A DNA stretch of 13,743 nt, taken from DATEVL01 sp035281845 (GTDB taxonomy: Bacteria; Chloroflexota; Anaerolineae; Anaerolineales; E44-bin32). Below the pieces are notes generated by a model. It saw only the letters and a program-made list of their open reading frames with translations, made no database searches and had not been told where the DNA came from. Below, piece by piece: positions 5,964 to 11,502 of the stretch (position 1 is the stretch's first letter; the number at the start of each line of letters is the position of its first letter). The position numbers and the translations under genes were made by a program. The stretch covers positions 1 through 13,743 of the forward strand of contig DATEVL010000147.1 of the NCBI GenBank assembly GCA_035281845.1, in the 5' to 3' direction.

Positions 5964-7220
5964 TCATCCGGGCCCGATGTGGGTGCCGCCAGGCAGGATG
6001 GCGTTCTTCGGGACGACGACGATCCCGTCGCGCACCGACCAGGTCTCCCCATCCCGCTCGGCGCCGCGCGGGAAGGGTTCGATCCTCACCCCGGGGCCAA
6101 TGCGGGCATTCTTGTCAATGATGGCGCCGGCCAGGTCGCAACCTTCGCCGATGCCGATGGGCGGCCCGGCCGCCGGCGGGAAGCGCTCCTCCGGCTCGTA
6201 GAAATCCGCGCCCATGACGACCGTATCCCGCAGGCGCACCCCGTCGCCGATCACGCTGCGTATCCCGACGACGGTGTTGGCGATTTCGGCGCCCTGAACG
6301 ATGCAGCCGTCGGCCATGAGCACCCGGTCGAGGCGGACGTCGTAGATGCGCGAAGCGGCCAGCAGGCGCGGCCGGGTGTAGATCGGCCGCACCGGATCCT
6401 GAAAACTGAACGGGGGGTCGGGGCGCACCAGAGCCAGGTTGGCTTCGTAGAACGAACGGATGTCGCCGATGTCTTCCCAGTAACCGCTGAAGGTGTAGCC
6501 AAAAACCCGATGAGAGTGGATCGCCGCCGGCAGCACATCGCCGCCGAAGTCATCGTGCGGGGAGCGCAACAGCTCGACCAGCGCCTTGCGTCGGAAGATG
6601 TAGATGCCCATCGATCCGACATAGGGCAGGTCGGGGTCGTCCCGACTGACCAGGCCTTCGAGTTGCGCGTCCTCGCGCGGCTTTTCGGCGAAGGCCGTGA
6701 TCCGGCCTTCCCGTCCCATTTGAAGAATGCCGAAGCGGGCGGCGTCTTTCCGCGACACGGCCCGGACTGCCACCGTGACATCCGCCCCGTGTTCCTCGTG
6801 GTACTCCAGCACTTCGGCGTAGTCCATGCGGTACAGATGATCCCCGGCCAAGACCAACAGGTTCTCGGCACCGGCGGCCTCGATCTCCAGCAGTTGCTTA
6901 CGCACGGCGTCGGCCGTCCCTTGGTACCAATCGAGATTGGTCGTCGTCTGCTCGGCCGCCAGGATCTGCACCCAGCCGGGGTGAAACATGTCGAAGGTGT
7001 AGGTCTGAGCGATGTGCCGGTGCAGGGAGGCCGACTTGAACTGCGTCAGGATGGCGACCTCGTGCACGCCGGAGTTGAGGCAATTGCTGAGAGGGATATC
7101 GATCAGGCGGTACTTCCCGGCGATGGGGACAGCCGGCTTGGCGCGATCGCGGGTCAGCGGCCACAGGCGTGTGCCGCGGCCGCCACCCAGGATGATGCCT
7201 AAGACGCGACCATTAGACAT
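5964..7220 (-). CDS. glgC: Glucose-1-phosphate adenylyltransferase (ADP-glucose pyrophosphorylase)
   Basis: The 418-aa cytoplasmic enzyme makes ADP-glucose and pyrophosphate from ATP and glucose-1-phosphate, the committed step of bacterial glycogen synthesis. Visible are the nucleotide-binding LGGGRGTRLWPLT (11-23), KPAVPIAGKYRLIDIPLSNC (28-47), WYQGTADAV (98-106), GDHLYRMDY (126-134) with the catalytic Asp, FAEKP (177-181), SMGIYIF (203-209) and YWEDIG (247-252). A left-handed beta-helix domain follows from about residue 285 (for example VVGIRSVIGDGVRLRDTVVMG), ending GIVVVPKNAILPGGTHIG. The length is normal for the family. The start is ATG 7220; the Shine-Dalgarno sequence is weak (AGGCCC). 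It lies 73 bp after a 68-aa gene, with a repeat between them, and no other glycogen gene is in the window. Confidence 0.97.
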   Translation of the reverse strand: MSNGRVLGIILGGGRGTRLWPLTRDRAKPAVPIAGKYRLIDIPLSNCLNSGVHEVAILTQFKSASLHRHIAQTYTFDMFHPGWVQILAAEQTTTNLDWYQGTADAVRKQLLEIEAAGAENLLVLAGDHLYRMDYAEVLEYHEEHGADVTVAVRAVSRKDAARFGILQMGREGRITAFAEKPREDAQLEGLVSRDDPDLPYVGSMGIYIFRRKALVELLRSPHDDFGGDVLPAAIHSHRVFGYTFSGYWEDIGDIRSFYEANLALVRPDPPFSFQDPVRPIYTRPRLLAASRIYDVRLDRVLMADGCIVQGAEIANTVVGIRSVIGDGVRLRDTVVMGADFYEPEERFPPAAGPPIGIGEGCDLAGAIIDKNARIGPGVRIEPFPRGAERDGETWSVRDGIVVVPKNAILPGGTHIGPG

Positions 7221-7246
7221 TGGAAGGGCCTGGGGCGAGTGATCGG

Positions 7247-7297
7247 TAGCCGCAGGCTTTAGCCTGCGCCAATCCGCAGCCTATAGGCTGCGGCTAC
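7247..7297. repeat. Compound palindrome family C, double copy
   Basis: Two adjoining palindromes lie here: CGCAGGCT-TT-AGCCTGCG (7251-7268) and CCGCAGCC-TATA-GGCTGCGG (7274-7293). Outer arms GTAGCCGCAG (7247-7256) and CTGCGGCTAC (7288-7297) also pair, making one 51-bp inverted repeat. Related copies lie at 8835-8859 and 13718-13740. The element supplies the TAG stop codon of the 68-aa gene and separates it from glgC. Confidence 0.85.
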
Positions 7298-7500
7298 GCC
7301 CGAACCTCGCCTTCCATCTCGAGATGCAGCTTCTCCGCCGGGGGGCTTCCCGCGTAGTCCGTCCGATCTTCCAGGACGAGGGCGATGCGGAGCGGGCGGC
7401 TTGGGCGGGCGCGTGCGAGGTGGGCGATGACCAGCTCATCCGCCTTCACGCCGAAGGCTTTCAACAGCTTACGGACGTCGTCGCGACTTGTCTCTTCCAT
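7294..7500 (-). CDS. Small protein of unknown function (68 aa)
   Basis: I do not recognise a family. The start is ATG 7500, with a strong GGAGG 7 nt upstream; an in-frame start at 7527 lies before that site and is rejected. The N-terminal half (EETSRDDVRKLLKAFGVKAD) looks like a short alpha-helical, possibly HTH-like or dimerising, segment. The middle RPLRIALVLEDRTDY looks like a beta-strand followed by a charged turn. There is no signal peptide, membrane segment or cysteine. It lies 39 bp after the DUF92 gene and 73 bp before glgC, so co-transcription with both is likely. Its stop codon is inside a repeat, which suggests insertion of the repeat set or shifted the C-terminus. The good ribosome-binding site and protein-like composition argue that it is real. 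Confidence 0.7.
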   Translation of the reverse strand: MEETSRDDVRKLLKAFGVKADELVIAHLARARPSRPLRIALVLEDRTDYAGSPPAEKLHLEMEGEVRA

Positions 7501-7539
7501 GGTCCCACCTCCGCCCCTAGCATACACCGCCGCCTGAGA

Positions 7540-8331
7540 TCAACCCCATCCAAAGAGAGCCGCCGCAACAACTGCCCCCACCAGCGAGGCCCCCAGGTTC
7601 ACCCCGTCGTTGCGAAGCCACGGCCAGCCCCGGAGCCGAGTCGTCGGGGTGCCGCAGGTATGGATCGGGTGGCGCTCGGTCTCTTTGCGACACGCCGGGC
7701 AATAGAACATCGCCTGAACCGAGGCCCCGAGCAGACTATCGGCCATCGCTCCCAAGAACCCTCCCACCGTGGCCGCCACGATCAACACAAGCGAGCCGAT
7801 GGCGAGCCCGGCGGTCAGGCCGATCAACGCAGCCCCGGCGATGGATGCCATCAGCCCTTCCAGCGTCACTGCGCCGGACGTCCCTGGCTCGACCTGGCGG
7901 CCGTCGGTGAGGCGCCATGGGCGCCGCCGGGCCAACACCCCGACCTCGGTGGCCCACGTGTCGGCGTTGACCGCCGCCAGCGCGCCAGCCAGCGCCGCCA
8001 GCGCCCGAGCGTCGGCCGTGCGCCCGTAGATCAGGGCCAGCAGGGCGGCCAATCCGCCATTGGCGAGGACCTGCCAGTGATCCCGGCGACTGCTCTTTTC
8101 GAATCCGCCGGCGACCGCCCGCTTGCCTCGGGCACCGAGACGGGAGAGTGCGCTCGAAGAAGTGAAGAACAGCAGCAGCAAGATCGACGGGAGGATTCCG
8201 CCAGCGAAGGTCAGCCCGCCGACGACTGTCGCCGCGGCCGCACCGCCGGCGGTTAGCAGTTGCAGGCGAAACGCGGCGAAGGCAATGACGGCCGCCAGTC
8301 CAAATCCAATGGCGAGGCTTGGCCAGGTCAT
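7540..8331 (-). CDS. DUF92 / VTE6-like integral membrane protein, putative prenyl-phosphate kinase family
   Basis: The 263-aa polytopic membrane protein shows the DUF92 (TIGR00297-type) signatures: SSSALSRLGARGKR followed by HWQVLANGG, AAVNADTWATEVGVL, GTSGAVTLEG, GFLGAMADSLLGASVQ and NDGVNLGASLVG. About six hydrophobic segments are visible. Plant and cyanobacterial relatives (VTE6) phosphorylate phytyl phosphate, using CTP; for bacteria without tocopherol the substrate is unproven, and an isoprenoid phosphate is the likely class. Between the DSLLGA and NDGVN motifs is a small metal-ribbon-like loop with CPAC and HPIHTCG, common in bacterial members. The start is ATG 8331; only a weak Shine-Dalgarno sequence is visible. 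It probably leads a transcript including the 68-aa gene and glgC. Confidence 0.88.
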   Translation of the reverse strand: MTWPSLAIGFGLAAVIAFAAFRLQLLTAGGAAAATVVGGLTFAGGILPSILLLLFFTSSSALSRLGARGKRAVAGGFEKSSRRDHWQVLANGGLAALLALIYGRTADARALAALAGALAAVNADTWATEVGVLARRRPWRLTDGRQVEPGTSGAVTLEGLMASIAGAALIGLTAGLAIGSLVLIVAATVGGFLGAMADSLLGASVQAMFYCPACRKETERHPIHTCGTPTTRLRGWPWLRNDGVNLGASLVGAVVAAALFGWG

Positions 8332-8399
8332 ACCGCGACATCCCCATCAGGCAACGCGGCAGAGTTGGGGGTGACATGGGGCGGCAGGCCGATTCCCTC

Positions 8400-8468
8400 C
8401 GTCATTGCGAGGCGGCGGCGCTTGGCGGCGAAGCATTTGCCCATCCGTGCGTCATTGCGAGGCGGCGG
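8400..8468. repeat. Direct repeat with core GTCATTGCGAGGCGGCGG
   Basis: An identical 19-bp block (C plus the core) occurs at 8400-8418 and 8450-8468, a 50-bp period. GTCATTGCGAGG-type repeats are widespread intergenic elements in several bacterial phyla. The open frame through them (with residues PPRNDA) is a known artefact of this repeat type. The stretch 8332-8992 holds no gene I can support. Confidence 0.75.
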
Positions 8469-8510
8469 TTTCCCGGCGACTCTTGCACCACACTGCACCC
8501 CACCTGCCCT

Positions 8511-8560
8511 CCTCGCCAGGACGCCGAGGCGGTGTCCTCGCCAGGACACCGAGGCGGTGT
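8511..8560. repeat. 25-bp tandem duplication
   Basis: Copy 1 (8511-8535) and copy 2 (8536-8560) abut and differ at one base (G8523 versus A8548). Each begins CCTCGCCAGGAC and ends CCGAGGCGGTGT. The junction creates a hairpin, GGTGTCCT-CGCC-AGGACACC (8531-8550). A single recent slippage duplication explains it. Confidence 0.85.
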
Positions 8561-8651
8561 GGCGGGCGGAGCCAAGGAACGCAGTGCGGCGCAGTGCAGG
8601 TGAGCGATATCCTCGTAGTGGCAATTCCGATGGGCTCGCTCTCCCCAGCCA

Positions 8652-8707
8652 GCTGTGGATAACCGTGGAGGTGGCTGTGGAAAACCCGATGTGGGCTTGG
8701 GAAAACA
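8652..8707 (+). promoter_or_regulatory. Three phased DnaA-box-like iterons
   Basis: GCTGTGGATAACC (8652-8664), GCTGTGGAAAACC (8674-8686) and GCTTGGGAAAACA (8695-8707) start 22 and 21 bp apart, about two helical turns. The first contains TGTGGATAA, an exact match to the complement of the DnaA box TTATCCACA; the second has one mismatch. No dnaA or dnaN gene is near, so these may be a DnaA titration or regulatory site, or chance. Confidence 0.45.
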
Positions 8708-8786
8708 TGGGGAAATCCATCCGCCGATTCTAGGTCCCGGCTGGGCTGGACCGGGCCTCCACCCAGGCTGATGGAGGGACCTTCGA

Positions 8787-8800
8787 GCAGGGATCCCTGC
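8787..8800. repeat. Perfect 14-bp palindrome
   Basis: GCAGGGATCCCTGC reads identically on both strands. It lies in the gene-free stretch between the DUF92 and PH-domain genes. Outer GGAGGG (8773-8778) and CCCTCC can extend pairing imperfectly. The function is unknown. Confidence 0.5.
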
Positions 8801-8834
8801 CCTCCCGGAGAGACGTGGCGGCAGGCGTCACATA

Positions 8835-8859
8835 CGCAGGCTAAAGCCTGCGGCTACGG
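8835..8859. repeat. Palindrome family C, single copy
   Basis: CGCAGGCT-AA-AGCCTGCG (8835-8852) is followed by the family tail GCTACGG. It matches the copies at 7251 and 13718 in arm and tail. Confidence 0.8.
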
Positions 8860-8915
8860 AGAGTCTCTCGGCGCCAAGCCTCCCTGGCGCCCAATGGCCT
8901 GTGGCTCTAGCCAGG

Positions 8916-8961
8916 CCTGCCTTCGCCCCTTCGCTCTTTACAGAGCGCCAAGGGCGGCAGG
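8916..8961 (-). terminator. Long hairpin downstream of the PH-domain membrane protein gene
   Basis: Nested complementary segments pair as CCTGCC (8916-8921) with GGCAGG (8956-8961) and CGCTCT (8932-8937) with AGAGCG (8942-8947). A partly paired GCCCCTT/AAGGGC section lies between, over the loop TTAC. It begins about 30 bp after the stop at 8993. There is no T-run, so factor-independent termination is uncertain. Confidence 0.45.
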
Positions 8962-8992
8962 GCCATGGGGATTTTGGGCGAAGGTCACAAAT

Positions 8993-9898
8993 TCAAGCTG
9001 TCGCCAGCAATTGGAGAGTTGCCCCCCACAGAAGCAAGTCCACGATCACGGCTACGGCCCAGATGGCATACGCCAAGAGTCGATCGGAGACCTTTCGGTA
9101 GAAGGCCGAGCCCAGGGCGAAGTCGGTGACCCAGCACAAGCCCCCGATCACCGGCAGCAAGAGCAAGCGCCCCGCCGGAACAAAAGCATCGGGCGTGCCC
9201 TGCGAATCGAAACCGAACGGTACGGAGGCAGGAAGCGAGGCCGCACGCAATCCCAGGAACCCCAGCAGCACCAGCGGCAGTGCGATCCCGGCGAAAAGCA
9301 GCGGGCGAGCGATGGGGTCTCTCCACAATCTGGCCGGGAACAAATCCGGCCGAGACGAGCGCGCCTGGATCGGATCGAGGCTGCCTTGGCGGGCGGCGGC
9401 AACGAAGGCTCGCTGGAAAGCGTCTGGGTCCGGCGGAGAAATGGCCAGCGCGCCGCCGGGCGAAATCACCAACAACATGCCGCCGGTCCCTCGCGTCGAG
9501 AAGAACTCGACCGGGCCCAGGCCTTCGACCTCGGCCTCGCCCACGACGCATCCCGGCCAACGAAAGGCTCCCCGCGGCCGAAGGTTCTTGTGCGGGACCG
9601 CTTGCGGGCGCTCCATGCGCACTTCGGGCAGCGGGATCTCCTCGACCGCCAGTCCCCAGCGGACGCCGAGTCCATTGCGGTTGAGCACGTAGCGAGCCGT
9701 GATCAGCCCGTGCAAACGGTAGATGGCCAGCCCGGCGATGGCCGCGCCCACGATGGGCAAGGCGGCCCAGACGATCAGCGCCGGGGAGATCGCCGCCTGG
9801 GAGAGTTGACCCAGGCCGAAGACGACCCCGGCGACTCCCACCAGGACGATCACGATTCCGATCAGCACACCTTGGGTTCGAGGCGGGGCGACGTCCAC
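8993..9898 (-). CDS. Membrane protein with PH-like (bPH_5-type) and DUF1648-like parts
   Basis: The 301-aa protein starts at GTG 9898; I see no good Shine-Dalgarno sequence. Two hydrophobic helices (about 11-30 and 38-60) are followed by a bacterial PH-like domain (about 62-165). This contains FRWPGCVVGEAEVEGLG (112-128) and EFFSTRGTGGMLLVISPGGA (131-150), then PPDPDAFQRAF, a pattern typical of bPH_5 proteins. A third helix (about 199-217) leads to SLPASVPFGFDSQGTPDAFV (221-240), which resembles the DUF1648 motif, and two more helices end the protein. The function is unknown; some relatives sit beside sigma/anti-sigma or envelope-stress genes, but nothing here supports that. It is transcribed towards the DUF92 gene and is separated from ilvE by a heptamer repeat. 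Confidence 0.82.
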   Translation of the reverse strand: MDVAPPRTQGVLIGIVIVLVGVAGVVFGLGQLSQAAISPALIVWAALPIVGAAIAGLAIYRLHGLITARYVLNRNGLGVRWGLAVEEIPLPEVRMERPQAVPHKNLRPRGAFRWPGCVVGEAEVEGLGPVEFFSTRGTGGMLLVISPGGALAISPPDPDAFQRAFVAAARQGSLDPIQARSSRPDLFPARLWRDPIARPLLFAGIALPLVLLGFLGLRAASLPASVPFGFDSQGTPDAFVPAGRLLLLPVIGGLCWVTDFALGSAFYRKVSDRLLAYAIWAVAVIVDLLLWGATLQLLATA

Positions 9899-9903
9899 GG
9901 AAA

Positions 9904-9973
9904 AGTGGCCAGTGGCCAGTGATCAGTGGCCAGAAACCACTACTGGTCACTGGTCACTGGTGACTGACCACTG
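9904..9973. repeat. Heptamer-based inverted repeat
   Basis: The left half is iterated seven-base units of the TGGCCAG / TGATCAG type (four units up to about 9933). The right half is the opposite orientation, CTGGTCA repeated with drift (about 9942-9973). The halves are imperfect reverse complements around ACCACTACTGG. The element fills almost the whole spacer between ilvE (stop 9977) and the next gene (start 9898). It resembles the heptanucleotide STRR elements described in cyanobacteria, without sharing their sequence as far as I can tell. Confidence 0.75.
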
Positions 9974-9976
9974 TTT

Positions 9977-10921
9977 TCAGGCGGCCGGGGTTGGCACGAC
10001 GGAATAGACCGGATCGTTCCAGTGGCGATACTTGCGCAAACGGCCGCGCACCATATCGCCGTAAAGGCCGCGCAGCTGCGTCGTGATCGGCCCCATCACC
10101 CCTTCGCCCACCGGGCGGTGGTCGACGCGGGTGACGGCCGTCACCTGAGCGGCGGTGCCGGTGAGGAACAGCTCTTCGCAAATGTAGATCTCGCTGCGAT
10201 CGATCGCCCGCTCCACCACACGCAGGCCGAGCTCCTCCTGCGCCAGGGTCATCACCGTCCGCCGGGTGATCCCTTCCAGAATGTTCTCGCTCACCGGGGG
10301 CGTGATCAGGACGTCGTCGCGCACGATGAAGACGTTTTCGGCGCTGCCTTCGGAGAGGTGGCCGTCCTGGCTGAGCACCAGCGCCTCGTCGAACCCGGAT
10401 TGAACGGCGTCGGTCTTGATGAAGGCCGAGCTGACGTAGGCGCCGGTGATCTTGCCGCGGGCCGGCAGCGAGTTATCGTCGAGGCGCCGCCAGGAAGACA
10501 CCGTCACGTGGGCGTCCGTGTCGCGCTCGACGTATTTGTCGAAGGGGACGACGAACATCGCCAGGTCGGGGTGCAGATCGTGCAGGCGGACACCGATGAT
10601 CTCATCGGTGTTGTAGATCAGGGGGCGGATGTAGCAATCCTGACGCAGACCTTCGCGCAGGGCGAGCTCAACCGTCAGCGCGCGCAATTCGTCGATCTCC
10701 AGCCCGATCTCGGCCAGGATCAAGTGCCCCGAGCGCAGCAGCCGCCGCAGATGATCCGGCAGGCGGAAGATGAACAGCTGTTCTTCTTCGGGATTCCAGT
10801 AACCGCGGATTCCTCCGAAGACACCCGTGCCGTAGTTCAGGGTGTGATTCATCACCCCGACCTTGGCTTCGCTGTAAGGTACGATCTTGCCTTGGAAGTA
10901 CGCGTAACGGGGAAGGGACAC
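9977..10921 (-). CDS. ilvE: Branched-chain amino acid aminotransferase (class IV, PLP)
   Basis: The 314-aa cytoplasmic enzyme transfers the amino group between glutamate and the keto acids of Leu, Ile and Val, the last step in their synthesis. Fold-type IV features are the opening YFQGKIVPYSEAKVGVMNH, HTLNYGTGVFGGIRGY (26-41), YIRPLIYN (97-104), the PLP-binding Lys157 in ARGKITGAYVSSAFIK, SEGSAENVF (190-198) and the phosphate-binding FLTGTAAQVTAV (252-263). The length matches the family. The start is GTG 10921 with AGGAGG 9 nt upstream and a promoter at 11005-11034. No other branched-chain gene (ilvB, ilvC, ilvD, leuA) is in the window. The class also contains D-amino acid aminotransferase and aminodeoxychorismate lyase, but the spacing and motifs favour IlvE. 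Confidence 0.95.
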   Translation of the reverse strand: MSLPRYAYFQGKIVPYSEAKVGVMNHTLNYGTGVFGGIRGYWNPEEEQLFIFRLPDHLRRLLRSGHLILAEIGLEIDELRALTVELALREGLRQDCYIRPLIYNTDEIIGVRLHDLHPDLAMFVVPFDKYVERDTDAHVTVSSWRRLDDNSLPARGKITGAYVSSAFIKTDAVQSGFDEALVLSQDGHLSEGSAENVFIVRDDVLITPPVSENILEGITRRTVMTLAQEELGLRVVERAIDRSEIYICEELFLTGTAAQVTAVTRVDHRPVGEGVMGPITTQLRGLYGDMVRGRLRKYRHWNDPVYSVVPTPAA

Positions 10922-11004
10922 CGTTCGACGCCTCCTGCCAGACGACGGATGGCCGGGGAACCTGGCCGCCGCGCGAAGGGGCTATCGTTTCGCCTGGCCC
11001 TGCT

Positions 11005-11034
11005 ATTATAGCTTGAGGCAGCGCCGCCCGGCAA
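11005..11034 (-). promoter_or_regulatory. Probable sigma-70-type promoter of ilvE
   Basis: On the minus strand a perfect TATAAT (11010-11005) follows TTGCCG (11034-11029; four of six consensus bases) after 18 bp. It lies about 84 bp before the ilvE start and gives a leader of about 75 nt. I see no leader peptide rich in Leu, Ile or Val and no T-box pattern. Confidence 0.65.
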
Positions 11035-11162
11035 GACTTAAGGCCTGACGACCAACCTACGAAAGGTGCGAAGAAAGTACCACAGGTGTTGGCAGGGGGA
11101 AGGGGGAGGGGAAGTGCTTTCCTCTCCACCCTTCCCCAGACCCCGAACCCCCCGCCCGCGCA

Positions 11163-11201
11163 CACCTGCACCCGCGGCGCACCGCAGGTGCGGTGCAGGT
11201 G
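11163..11201. repeat. Nested inverted repeat in the ilvE-dnaK spacer
   Basis: CACCTGCACC (11163-11172) pairs with GGTGCAGGTG (11192-11201), and GCACC (11179-11183) with GGTGC (11187-11191) inside it. The right end, GTGCAGGTGAGCG, is shared with 8596-8608 or thereabouts, suggesting a common element. The surrounding 11041-11502 stretch is GC-rich and gene-free. Confidence 0.6.
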
Positions 11202-11342
11202 AGCGGCGGTAAGTGGACCCTTTCCTCTGCGGTACGATCCGCCGCTCTTTGTTCCCCGAATCGCGAGGAGTGTCTCAACCTTGTGGAAGAGGAGCGGCGC
11301 ATCGCAACAGCAAACGCACAATTCCTTCCAGCGCCGCTTTCA

Positions 11343-11395
11343 GGGGAGGGGGGACGGGGGCCTGGGGGCCTGAGGGGAGGGGGCTGTGAGCCCCC
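11343..11395 (+). other. G-run cluster with quadruplex potential and adjoining hairpin
   Basis: Six runs of four to six G (11343-11383) are separated by 1-5 bases on the plus strand, which meets the usual quadruplex rule. It ends in the perfect hairpin GGGGGCT-GTG-AGCCCCC (11379-11395). It lies 110-160 bp downstream of the dnaK stop; in that transcript the sequence is C-rich, so a DNA rather than RNA quadruplex would be expected. Confidence 0.55.
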
Positions 11396-11502
11396 GCCCC
11401 AAGGCCCCCGGAAAGAGAGGACGTAAACCGCCGCCCCTGTGCCCAGATAAGTCGAACCGCCGTTTCGGGGGCGGCCCCGGCTCATCCTGCTGCGAACCGC
11501 TG

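Noticed and set aside
5979..7202. 407-aa plus-strand frame opposite glgC
   Set aside because: It mirrors glgC codon structure and is His/Arg/Asp-rich with no known fold pattern.
8328..8720. 130-aa minus-strand frame in the DUF92 upstream region
   Set aside because: It is built from the GTCATTGCGAGG repeats and the 25-bp duplication, a known source of spurious ORFs.
8761..8820. T-box-like look of GGAGGGACC and AGGGATCCC
   Set aside because: No specifier stem, T-loop or antiterminator is seen, and no synthetase or amino-acid gene follows.
8771..9922. 383-aa plus-strand frame opposite the PH-domain membrane protein
   Set aside because: Composition is Gly/Arg/Gln-rich and low in hydrophobic patterns, while the minus strand gives a sensible membrane protein.
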